The position numbers and the translations under genes are program-made. Below are positions 31,195-39,479 of a DNA stretch of 41,416 bases, in pieces (the first letter of the stretch is position 1; each line of letters opens with the position of its first letter). Source of the DNA: Phycisphaerae bacterium (GTDB lineage Bacteria > Planctomycetota > Phycisphaerae > UBA1845 > Fen-1342); contig JAUWNI010000024.1 in NCBI GenBank assembly GCA_030612705.1, positions 1 through 41,416 on the forward strand, read 5' to 3'. The notes under the pieces are model-generated. The model did no database searches, was not told the DNA's origin, and saw only the letters and a program-made list of their open reading frames with translations.

Positions 31195-32991
31195 TTAATC
31201 CTCCGGCTCCAGCACCGTCATGAATGCCTTTTGCGGGATGTCTACGCTGCCGACGGTTTTCATGCGTTTCTTGCCCTTCTTTTGCTTTTCCAGCAGCTTG
31301 CGTTTGCGGGTCACGTCGCCGCCGTAGCATTTGGCCGTGACGTCTTTGCGGAACGGCTTGATCGTCTCCGACGCGATGATCTTGTGGCCGATTGACGCCT
31401 GGAGGCGAATTTCGAACTGTTGGCGGCCGATCTCGCGGCGGAGCTTGATCAGGAAGCGGCGGCCGCGGTGGTCGGCCTTGGTGCGGTGGCAGATCAGGCT
31501 GAGGGCGTCGACCGGGGTGTGGTTGACGAGAATGTCGAGCTTGACCAGATCGCCGGCGCGGTAGTCCGTGACCTGGTAGTCCATCGTCCCGTAGCCGCGC
31601 GTGATGCTCTTCAGCTTGTCGTAAAAGTCGTACAGAATCTCGTTGAACGGAAACTCGTACGTCAAAATGACACGTTGCGGCGAGATGTACTCCTGCCGCT
31701 TGTACTCGCCGCGCTTGGTCTCGGCGAGCGCCATGATGTTTCCGATCGCCTCGGCGGGTGTGATGATCTGCATCTCGACCCACGGCTCGCGCAGCTCCTC
31801 GATGTGCGAGGCGTCGGGCAGATCGCCGGCGGCTTCGACGCGTTCGACCTTGCCGTCGCGAAGGACCACCTCGTAGGTGACGCTGGGGGCGGTCTGGACG
31901 ACGCTAACGCCGCACTCGCGTTCCAAGCGTTCCTGGACGATCTCCATGTGCAACAGGCCGAGGAAGCCGCAACGGAAGCCGGGTCCGAGCGCGTCGCTCT
32001 GCTGGGGGTGGTAGCTGAACGAGGAGTCGTTCAGGCTTAGGCGTTCGAGCGCCTCGCGCAGGGCGTTATAAGTCTCGCCACTGGAGGGGTAAAAGTCGCA
32101 GAACACCATCAGTTGCGGCGGCTGATAGCCGGGCAGCGGCTCGGGCGCGGGATGGACGGCGTCGGTGATTGTGTCGCCGACGGTCACGTCCTTGAGCGTT
32201 TTAATGCTGGCGACCACGTAGCCGGTCTCGCCGGCGGCGAGCGAATCGCAGGGCGTCATCCGCGGGCGGAACTTGCCGAGCTCGGTGACCATATAGTTCC
32301 GCGCGCGTCCCATCAGCAGGATCTTCCGTCCCTTGTTGAGCGTACCGTGCATGACGCGGACGTAGCAGATAACGCCGCGGTAGTCGTTGTATTGCGAGTC
32401 GAAGATCAGAACCTGGAGCGGGGCGTCGGGGTCGCCGGTCGGCGGGGGCAGGTGCTCGACGATCGCCTTCATCAATTCGGGGACACCATCGCCGCTCTTG
32501 GCGGAGACGAATTGCACGTTCTCCGAGCTAATCCCGAGCACGTGCTCGACCTCGATGGCCGTATCTTCGGGGCCGGCGCCGGCCAAATCGATCTTGTTGA
32601 CCACCGGGATGATTTCGAGGTCGTTGCCGACGGCGGCGTAGGCGTTGGCGACGGTCTGGGCCTGGACGCCCTGTGTCGCGTCGACCACCAGCAGAGCACC
32701 TTCGCAAGCCGCCAGGGCGCGATCAACCTCGTAGTGAAAATCGACGTGGCCGGGCGTATCGATCAGGTTGAACATATACGTCTTGCCGTCGACGACCATG
32801 TCGATCGTGACGGCGCTGGCCTTGATGGTGATGCCGCGCTCGCGTTCGAGGTCCATCGTGTCGAGGAGCTGCTCCTTGAGATCACGTTCGGCGACGGCCC
32901 CCGAGCGATGCAACATCCGATCGGCCAGCGTGCTCTTGCCGTGGTCGATGTGGGCGATGATTGAGAAGTTGCGAATTAGTTCTTGGTTCAT
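31195..32991 (-). CDS. lepA: Elongation factor 4 (LepA) GTPase
   Basis: 598 residues, the standard length. Ribosome-binding translational GTPase, acting on stalled or maturing ribosomes. G motifs: AHIDHGKSTL (G1), ERGITIKA (G2), DTPGHVDF (G3), NKIDLAGA (G4) and SAKSG (G5). Domains II-V follow, and the LepA-specific C-terminal domain begins around KCYGGDVTRKRKLLEKQKKG and ends near IPQKAFMTVLEPED. ATG 32991 (MNQELIRNFSIIAHIDHGKS) is the family start; the ribosome site is weak. Housekeeping gene, good phylogenetic marker for the contig. Confidence 0.98.
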   Translation of the reverse strand: MNQELIRNFSIIAHIDHGKSTLADRMLHRSGAVAERDLKEQLLDTMDLERERGITIKASAVTIDMVVDGKTYMFNLIDTPGHVDFHYEVDRALAACEGALLVVDATQGVQAQTVANAYAAVGNDLEIIPVVNKIDLAGAGPEDTAIEVEHVLGISSENVQFVSAKSGDGVPELMKAIVEHLPPPTGDPDAPLQVLIFDSQYNDYRGVICYVRVMHGTLNKGRKILLMGRARNYMVTELGKFRPRMTPCDSLAAGETGYVVASIKTLKDVTVGDTITDAVHPAPEPLPGYQPPQLMVFCDFYPSSGETYNALREALERLSLNDSSFSYHPQQSDALGPGFRCGFLGLLHMEIVQERLERECGVSVVQTAPSVTYEVVLRDGKVERVEAAGDLPDASHIEELREPWVEMQIITPAEAIGNIMALAETKRGEYKRQEYISPQRVILTYEFPFNEILYDFYDKLKSITRGYGTMDYQVTDYRAGDLVKLDILVNHTPVDALSLICHRTKADHRGRRFLIKLRREIGRQQFEIRLQASIGHKIIASETIKPFRKDVTAKCYGGDVTRKRKLLEKQKKGKKRMKTVGSVDIPQKAFMTVLEPED

Positions 32992-33166
32992 AGAGCTATC
33001 AACTATCGGCTTTCAGTTGTCGGCGTTGTCTCTTCGCGGCTGGGTGGCTTACCTTTTTAGGGTGGGCCAACCGTTCGCGTTCATTGCTCCGAAGTATAAC
33101 ACGGCGGCGCGCAATCGGACGAAGTTCCGATATGTATGCGCCCACGTATGGTGTACCATAACTAGT

Positions 33167-33829
33167 ATGCGAGGAAACCGTGCACGGGACGAGCGGGTGG
33201 CCGAACGGGAAGAGATGATTCGTACGCAGCTAGAGCGGCGTGGGATCCAGGCCCCGGCCGTGCTCGACGCGATGCGTGCCGTGCCGCGCGAGCTCTTTGT
33301 CCCCGAAGAGATTTCGAACAAGGCGTACAGCGACGCGGCGTTGCCGATCGAGTGCGAGCAGACCATCTCGCAGCCCTATATCGTCGCGCGGATGACGGAA
33401 CTGCTCGAGCTGGAGCCGGGGCAGCGGGTGCTGGAGATCGGCACCGGGTCGGGATACCAGACGGCGATCCTGGCATCTCTGGCGGGGTGGGTCTATACGA
33501 TCGAATGGCATTTGAAGCTGTTGAACCTGGCGGCCGATCGACTGGAACGTCTTGAACAGACGAATGTTACGTTCCGCTGCGGCGACGGGTCGCCGGGCTG
33601 GCCCCAGCAAGCGCCGTACGATGCGATCATGGTGACCGCCGGAGCCCCGACCGTCCCGGAACCGTTACAGGAACAATTGGCACCGGGCGGTCGGCTGGTG
33701 ATTCCGGTCGGCGGGATGACGAATCAGACCATGGTGCGCGTTCGCCGTACCGAGTCAGGTTTTCAGCGAGAAGATCACCTAAGCTGTCGATTCGTAAAGC
33801 TTGTGGGGAAAGAGGGTTGGAGCGATTGA
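33167..33829 (+). CDS. pcm: Protein-L-isoaspartate O-methyltransferase
   Basis: 220 residues. Repairs isoaspartyl residues in aged proteins using S-adenosylmethionine. Family blocks: MIRTQLERRGI, LFVPEEISNKAYSDAALPIE, QTISQPYIVARMTELL, the SAM-binding VLEIGTGSGYQTAILA and DAIMVTAGAPTVPEPLQEQL. The ATG at 33167 gives a family-like N-terminus; a longer open frame upstream runs into the lepA promoter region and is rejected. Divergent from lepA. Confidence 0.95.
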   Translation: MRGNRARDERVAEREEMIRTQLERRGIQAPAVLDAMRAVPRELFVPEEISNKAYSDAALPIECEQTISQPYIVARMTELLELEPGQRVLEIGTGSGYQTAILASLAGWVYTIEWHLKLLNLAADRLERLEQTNVTFRCGDGSPGWPQQAPYDAIMVTAGAPTVPEPLQEQLAPGGRLVIPVGGMTNQTMVRVRRTESGFQREDHLSCRFVKLVGKEGWSD

Positions 33830-33972
33830 TCCATCGGGAGGTCGGCGACGGCTTGTAACGTGAAAGCCGGTGCGGTATTTATGTACGGTATTTGGCGTAG
33901 CCCGTGGCGTGAGTGGTGGACATCGCGGCGGCGTTCGGCGGCTCAATATTCAGCATCGAAGGGACGAGATTT

Positions 33973-35601
33973 ATGAAAACCGAACTTATGCTCGGCGACG
34001 AGGCGGTGGGCCAGGCGGCGATCGACGCCGGCATTGCGGGAGCGTTTTCGTACCCGGGAACGCCCGCGACCGAGATCTTCGAATTCATCGCACACCGGAC
34101 GAAGGGCAACGGCTCGGTTTTCACGATGTGGTCCGCCAATGAGAAGGTCGCGTACGAGGAAGCCCTGGGCATGTCGTACGCCGGCAAGCGGGCCGTCGTC
34201 TCGATGAAGCACGTCGGATTGAACGTGGCGGCCGACCCGTTCGTCAACTCGGCACTGACCGGGGTCAACGGGGCGCTGGTGGTGGTGGTCGCCGACGATC
34301 CCGGGATGCACTCGTCGCAAAACGAGCAGGACACGCGCTACCTGGGCGAGTTCGCAAAGATACCGGTGCTGGAGCCGAGTAACCAGCAGGAATGCTACGA
34401 CCTGACACGCGAGGCGTTCGAGCTTTCCGAGCGGATGGGCCTGCCGGTGCTGGTGCGAATCGTGACGCGGCTCTCGCACAGCCGAGCGGTCGTGCGGGTC
34501 GCTGAAGCCAAGCCGGAACCACGCGAAGCCAAGCCGTTGCCGGACAAGAACAATTGGACGCTGATCCCGGCGAACGCGCGGCGTCGTTTTCGACGGCTGT
34601 TGGATATGCAGCCGGCGTTGCACGAGTACTCGCGGCAGTCGCCGATCAACAAGCTGAAGCTGGCCGGCAAGCGTGGGATCATCGCCGCCGGGATCGCACA
34701 CAACTATGTCTGTGAGGCGTTAGGGAAGGACCCCGGCGATTCGCTGCTGAAGATCGGGACGTACCCGCTGCCGGTGAATCTGGTGCGCGACCTCGTGAAC
34801 CACTGCGAAGAGATCGTGGTAGTGGAAGAGGGATATCCGTATATCGAGACGCGGCTGAACGGTCTGCTGGGTTTGCCGGGGAAGCTGGTTCGCGGGAAGC
34901 TGGACGGAACGCTGCCGGCGACGGGCGAATTGACGCCCGATCTGGTCGCGGCGGCCTTTGGGAAGTCGGCGACGGGTCCGCGGGAAGTGGTCGGCGATCT
35001 TCCCGGCCGGCCGCCATCGTTGTGCAAGGGCTGTCCGCACATTGACACGTTCAAGGCGATGCTCGAGGCGACGAAGAACTATTCGAACGCGGTGTTGTTC
35101 AGCGACATCGGCTGTTACACGCTGGGCTGTCTGCCGCCGTTCGAGGCGGTACACTCGTGCGTGGACATGGGCGCGTCGATCTCGATGGCGCACGGGGCGT
35201 CGCGGGCCGGGGTGTATCCGGCGCTGTGTACGATCGGCGATTCGACGTTCACGCACTCGGGCATGACCGGTTTGATCGGGGCGGCGAAGGCCGACGCCGA
35301 CATGACCGTGTTCCTGCTCGACAACGCGACGGTGGCGATGACCGGGGGGCAGAAGACGATGGCGGCGGGCGAGGAGCTGATCGAGCTGCTCAAGGGGCTC
35401 GGCGTCGATGAAGAACACCTGCAAGTGATCGAGCCGCTGGCCAAGTACCACGAGCAGAACGTCGAGGTGATTAACAAAGCACTCAATCACCGTGGGCTCT
35501 CCGTGATCGTTGCCCGGCGGCCGTGCATCCAGATCAAGAGACCGAAGAAGACGGTATCCAAGGAAGAGAAGCTCGCCGCGGCGGCGCCCGGCGGGAAGTA
35601 A
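33973..35601 (+). CDS. iorA: Indolepyruvate ferredoxin oxidoreductase alpha subunit lacking its ferredoxin domain
   Basis: Large TPP-dependent subunit that oxidatively decarboxylates indolepyruvate and other aryl-pyruvates to aryl-acetyl-CoA. Landmarks: the N-terminal pyrimidine-binding domain (AFSYPGTPATEIFEF, VSMKHVGLNVAADPF, DDPGMHSSQNEQDTR), the CKGCPH motif, and the TPP-pyrophosphate domain (GDSTFTHSGMTGLIGAA, DNATVAMTGGQ). It ends at residue 542 in RPCIQIKRPKKTVSKEEKLA, exactly where homologues continue into a C-terminal 2[4Fe-4S] ferredoxin domain; no ferredoxin cysteines are present. The start is ATG 33973 with AAGGGACG upstream, not the earlier in-frame GTG. The fusion gene carrying IorB begins 45 bp downstream, so this is a two-gene operon. 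Confidence 0.93.
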   Translation: MKTELMLGDEAVGQAAIDAGIAGAFSYPGTPATEIFEFIAHRTKGNGSVFTMWSANEKVAYEEALGMSYAGKRAVVSMKHVGLNVAADPFVNSALTGVNGALVVVVADDPGMHSSQNEQDTRYLGEFAKIPVLEPSNQQECYDLTREAFELSERMGLPVLVRIVTRLSHSRAVVRVAEAKPEPREAKPLPDKNNWTLIPANARRRFRRLLDMQPALHEYSRQSPINKLKLAGKRGIIAAGIAHNYVCEALGKDPGDSLLKIGTYPLPVNLVRDLVNHCEEIVVVEEGYPYIETRLNGLLGLPGKLVRGKLDGTLPATGELTPDLVAAAFGKSATGPREVVGDLPGRPPSLCKGCPHIDTFKAMLEATKNYSNAVLFSDIGCYTLGCLPPFEAVHSCVDMGASISMAHGASRAGVYPALCTIGDSTFTHSGMTGLIGAAKADADMTVFLLDNATVAMTGGQKTMAAGEELIELLKGLGVDEEHLQVIEPLAKYHEQNVEVINKALNHRGLSVIVARRPCIQIKRPKKTVSKEEKLAAAAPGGK

Positions 35602-35646
35602 GCATTACCAACGCGGACTCCGGTAACCATAAAAAAAGGGTGAACC

Positions 35647-38600
35647 GTGGAAGAAAACATTATTCTCGCCGGCGTCGGCGGACAGGGCATCCTGACCAAC
35701 GCAAAGGTGATCTCGATCGCCGCCCTGCGACTTGGGCTGCACCTCAAACAGGCCGAGGTACACGGGATGTCACAGCGCGGCGGAGCCGTGCAGTCGCACC
35801 TGCGCGTCGCCGACCACGAGCCGGCGAGCGATCTGATCCCGCTGGGTGAGGCGAGCGTGATCCTGGCGGTCGAGCCGATGGAATCGCTGCGTTACGTGCA
35901 GTACCTGAGCGAGGACGGGATGATCGTCGCGAGCACGAACGCGTTCGTGAACATTCCGAATTATCCGTCGATCGAGGGTGTTCTGGAAAAGGTCGCGCGT
36001 TTTCCGCGGCACGTGCTGCTGGATGCTGACAAGCTGTCGAAGATGGCGGGCTCGGGCCGGGCGGCGAACATCGTTCTGCTGGGGGCGGCGTCGTTGTACC
36101 TCGACATTGACGCGAGTGAGCTGCTCAGCGCAATCGCCGTCATGTTCGGCTCGAAAGGCGAGAAGATCGTGGAGACGAACCGCCTGGCGTTTCGCCTGGG
36201 TCGCAACGCCGCCCAGGCGTATCGCGAGGGGATCGAGCTGGGCATCGACTCGGCGACGGTGCGGGGGTGGATCGATTCGCTGACGCTCGAACAACTCTCG
36301 GTCGAGGGGAGCGTCGACACGAGCGAGCTAAAAAAAAAACACGCCAATGACGGCCGGCTGAGCAGCGCCGAAGCCGCGGTCTTTGAAGAAAACCTGATAA
36401 AGGCCCACGCCGACGGTCGGCGGCAGCTTTACGAACACGAGGTCTACAACCTGGTCAAAATCGTCGGGGCGATCGAGCCGCCACGCCATGTTTTCATCCC
36501 CAAGGGCGACCGGATAACAAGTTCGGCGATCGACTCGCTGCCGGGTGAGCAGGTCGTGCTGAAGCTGGTCTCGCCGGAGGTCGTACACAAGACCGAGGCG
36601 AAGGCGGTGGCGTTTGTGCCGCGCGAGCGCGGCGCGGTCGCGCGCGAGGTCGAGCGCATGCTGACCCAGCACGCCGACAAGAACATCGCGGGCGTGTTGA
36701 TGGTGGAGTTTGTCGAGGGGGCCAAGTCCGGCTTCGCGAGCGAGCTGTTCGTCGGCGTGCGGGCGACGCGCGAATTCGGGCCGGTGATCGCGGCGGGGAT
36801 CGGCGGCGTCGATACGGAGTATCTGGCAAAGAAAATGCGGCCGGGTATCGCGGTCGCCAAGGCCGTCGCGGCCGACGTCAATGCCGAACAGTTTCTGGAA
36901 CTGTTCAAGACGACGGCGGCGTACGACATTCTCGCCGGACAGACGCGCGGGCATCGACGAATCGTCTCCGACGGCGAGTTGCTGCGGTGCTTCCGGGCAT
37001 TCATCGCGATTGCGCGGCATTTTTGTATCGATCGCGGCGAAGAGGGGCCGGACGTGGCGGAGCTCGAGGTCAATCCGTTCGCGTTTCGGCAACAGCGTTT
37101 AGTGCCGCTCGACGGGCGCGGGCGATTGGGCACGGCGGTGAAGACGCCGCCGCCGAGGCCGATCGATAAGATCAGGAACCTGCTGGAGCCGAAGTCGATC
37201 GCGGTGCTGGGCGTATCGGGCAAGTCGTACAACTTCGGGCGGGTGATTCTGAACAACGTCAAGGAATGCGGCTTCCCACAAGAGCACTTGTACATCGTCA
37301 AGGCCGGCGAGAAGGAAATCGATGGGATCAGGTGCATGCCGAGCGTGGACGCGCTGCCCGAGCCGATCGACATGGTCGTGCTGGCGGTGCCGGCCACTCA
37401 ATTGCCGGTCGTGATCGACGAAGTGGCCGCCAGCGGGAAGGTCGCGTCGGTGATTCTGATTCCGGGCGGCGTGGGAGAAACCGAGGGGACGAGTGAGTTG
37501 GAAACTCAGACCCGCGCGGCCATCGCCAAAGCGCACGCGCGTCCGGACAAGGGTCCGGTTTTTGTCGGACCGAACTCGATGGGGATCCAGTCGCGGGTGG
37601 GAAGCTACGACACGTTCTTCATCCCGAAAAAGAAGCTCGACAACCGAATGGATGCACCCGCGCGGCGAGTGGCATTTGTCTCGCAGAGCGGGGCGTTCAT
37701 CATCACGCGTCTGAGCAACCTGGAGACGCTCGATCCGGCGTTGGCGTTTTCGATCGGGAACCAGTTCGACCTGACCATCTCGGACTACGTCAGGATCATC
37801 GGTCGGCGCGACGACATCGACACGATCGGCGTTTACGCCGAGGGATTCAACGACATGGACGGCCAGGCGTTCCTGCGAGCGGTCGAGCAGGTGACCGCCG
37901 CCGGCAAGACCGTCGTGTTCTACAAGGCCGGGCGGACGCCGACGGGGCAGACGGCGGCGGCGGGTCACACGGCGTCGGTCGCGGGGGACTACGACGTATG
38001 CCAGGCGGCCGTCACCGCCGCCGGGGCGCTGGCGGTCGAGACGTTCAAGGAGTTCGAGCAACTGCTGGAGTTGGCGACGGCGTTGCACGACAAGCCGGTC
38101 AGGGGTCGTCGGCTCGGCGCGATCAGCAACGCCGGGTACGAGACGGTCGGGATGGCGGACGCGCTGCGCGGAACGCGTTATGAAATCACGATGCCGCCGT
38201 TGACCGGGGGGACGAAGGCCAAGCTGGTCGAGGCGCTTGCCAGGCACAGGCTTGACAAGCTGGTCAATGCCCGCAACCCGCTCGATCTGACGCCGATGGC
38301 GACCGATCAGGCGCACGAGGATTGCATCCGCGTTTTGCTGGAAGCTAATGAGGTGGATGCGGTAATCGCGTCGTTCGTACCGCTGTCGCCGGCGATGTTG
38401 ACCACGCCGGAGGAGATCGAACAACCCGGCTCGATGGGCGAGCGTTTGCCGAAACTGTTGGCGGAGGCGAATAAACCGCTGATCGCGGTAATCGATTCCG
38501 GGGCGCAATACGATTCGCTGGTACGGATGATTCGAGCGGGCGGCGTGCCGGTGTTCCGCTCGTGCGATCAGGCCACGCGTTCGCTGGGACGTTACCTGTG

Positions 38601-38730
38601 CCACCGCGTTGAGGAAGGGGTCAACGAGGCGCGGCCGCCAGTTGATGCGCCTGTGAGCAAGGTTGTGCCGATGGGCAAGTGCAAGGTGGCACCGCCGGCG
38701 CCGACGAAGGCGCGAGGCCACACCGGATGA
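35647..38730 (+). CDS. IorB - acyl-CoA synthetase (ADP-forming) beta - alpha fusion protein
   Basis: 1027 residues. Residues 1-~200 are the indolepyruvate oxidoreductase beta (POR-gamma-like) subunit: ILAGVGGQGILTNAKVI, QAEVHGMSQRGGAVQSHLR. Residues ~240-490 are the ATP-grasp (beta) half of an ADP-forming acyl-CoA synthetase, with the phospho-relay His314 in SPEVVHKTEAKAV and ELFVGVRATREFGPVI, VAELEVNPFAF. Residues ~505-1000 are the CoA-binding/ligase (alpha) half: IRNLLEPKSIAVLGVSGKS, FVGPNSMGIQSRVG, FVSQSGAFIITRLSNLE, and the phosphorylated His774 in AAAGHTASVAG. The order is beta then alpha, reversed from the common alpha-beta fusions. The joint (residues ~205-240) contains KKK encoded by ten A's. 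GTG start with AAAGGGTG upstream. Predicted sum with IorA: aryl-pyruvate to aryl-acetate plus ATP. Confidence 0.9.
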   Translation: MEENIILAGVGGQGILTNAKVISIAALRLGLHLKQAEVHGMSQRGGAVQSHLRVADHEPASDLIPLGEASVILAVEPMESLRYVQYLSEDGMIVASTNAFVNIPNYPSIEGVLEKVARFPRHVLLDADKLSKMAGSGRAANIVLLGAASLYLDIDASELLSAIAVMFGSKGEKIVETNRLAFRLGRNAAQAYREGIELGIDSATVRGWIDSLTLEQLSVEGSVDTSELKKKHANDGRLSSAEAAVFEENLIKAHADGRRQLYEHEVYNLVKIVGAIEPPRHVFIPKGDRITSSAIDSLPGEQVVLKLVSPEVVHKTEAKAVAFVPRERGAVAREVERMLTQHADKNIAGVLMVEFVEGAKSGFASELFVGVRATREFGPVIAAGIGGVDTEYLAKKMRPGIAVAKAVAADVNAEQFLELFKTTAAYDILAGQTRGHRRIVSDGELLRCFRAFIAIARHFCIDRGEEGPDVAELEVNPFAFRQQRLVPLDGRGRLGTAVKTPPPRPIDKIRNLLEPKSIAVLGVSGKSYNFGRVILNNVKECGFPQEHLYIVKAGEKEIDGIRCMPSVDALPEPIDMVVLAVPATQLPVVIDEVAASGKVASVILIPGGVGETEGTSELETQTRAAIAKAHARPDKGPVFVGPNSMGIQSRVGSYDTFFIPKKKLDNRMDAPARRVAFVSQSGAFIITRLSNLETLDPALAFSIGNQFDLTISDYVRIIGRRDDIDTIGVYAEGFNDMDGQAFLRAVEQVTAAGKTVVFYKAGRTPTGQTAAAGHTASVAGDYDVCQAAVTAAGALAVETFKEFEQLLELATALHDKPVRGRRLGAISNAGYETVGMADALRGTRYEITMPPLTGGTKAKLVEALARHRLDKLVNARNPLDLTPMATDQAHEDCIRVLLEANEVDAVIASFVPLSPAMLTTPEEIEQPGSMGERLPKLLAEANKPLIAVIDSGAQYDSLVRMIRAGGVPVFRSCDQATRSLGRYLCHRVEEGVNEARPPVDAPVSKVVPMGKCKVAPPAPTKARGHTG
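36330..36339 (+). other. 10-A homopolymer at the IorB/ACD joint
   Basis: Ten A's encode the end of a Leu codon and Lys229-231. In the given frame the fusion is open. Both other frames stop within about 20 nt after the tract (CGCCAATGA in one, GCCGGCTGA in the other), so slippage there would release IorB alone. No ATG, GTG or TTG in the fusion frame lies between the tract and the core of the ATP-grasp domain. Confidence 0.8.
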
Positions 38731-38743
38731 AGTCCGTCAAATC

Positions 38744-39226
38744 CTAAACGTCGGCGGGGGCTCGCGCGTCACGGCCTGCCGAAACGTAGAGATCCCACGA
38801 GCGTTTGGCGCCCGACACGCCAACGACAGCGAGGATTGCGAACAGGATCGCGAACGCGTCCCACGTTCTGTCCGCCCGGGCTTCGAGCGTCGATTCGATC
38901 GCCATCGCGAGCATTAGCAGCGCGAAGCCGGCTTCGGCGAACACCGCTGGCAGCATTGCGGCACGCTGCCCAGACATTGCCCACGCCGCGGAGATCAGAA
39001 AAGCGATCCCGATGATGCGCAGGATCCACCGGAAGGCGCGATCGACGCCGAACCAGACTTCAGTTGCCTCCTCGCTCGCGCTGCCTGGGGCATCGATCAA
39101 CAAGGTAAAGCCAAAATAGAGGCAGATACCACCGCCGATCAACAAGGTCAGCGCGGAGCCGCGAATTGCCTCGGCGGCGGCTTGGCCGACGCTCCGTCTG
39201 GGTTCCTCGTACGGTGTTTCGTCCAT
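38744..39226 (-). CDS. Small integral membrane protein, unrecognised
   Basis: 160 residues. GGAGG precedes ATG 39226. Soluble acidic N-terminus (MDETPYEEPRRSVGQAAAEA), then about four membrane segments (LTLLIGGGICLYFGFTLLI, WILRIIGIAFLISAAWAM, AMLPAVFAEAGFALLMLAMA, AFAILFAILAVVGVSG) and a short polar end. No family recognised. It is convergent with the fusion gene, 13 bp apart, so no separate terminator fits between them. Confidence 0.7.
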   Translation of the reverse strand: MDETPYEEPRRSVGQAAAEAIRGSALTLLIGGGICLYFGFTLLIDAPGSASEEATEVWFGVDRAFRWILRIIGIAFLISAAWAMSGQRAAMLPAVFAEAGFALLMLAMAIESTLEARADRTWDAFAILFAILAVVGVSGAKRSWDLYVSAGRDARAPADV

Positions 39227-39479
39227 GTCGGTGCCTCCACATTTGCCGGTGTGCAAGTAGCCGAGCTAGAACCCATTGTTTCTTCTACGTCGCTAGCGCT
39301 GCGCAAATGATACCAGATCAACACGAACGCGACACGCATGCATTTACGCGTGCATGATGGCTCAGTCGTCACAAATCAGAGCCCCGAGCAACAGCGAGGG
39401 GACATGTCCAAACGTAACGCGGCCGGCCGGTCTTGTTCACGCTGACTGTCGCTCATAACATGCGGTTCAAGGAGTCGGC

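Noticed and set aside
33830-33972. Riboswitch or T-box ahead of iorA
   Set aside because: The 143-bp leader shows no conserved core, specifier loop or terminator stem that I can recognise.
37099-38721. A 540-codon minus-strand open frame opposite the acyl-CoA synthetase part of the fusion
   Set aside because: Antisense shadow; very Arg-rich, no signal or domain, while the plus frame has unmistakable catalytic motifs.
39330-39356. CATGCA/TGCATG inverted repeat upstream of the last gene
   Set aside because: Only six base pairs and no link to a promoter; could be a weak regulator site but not supportable.
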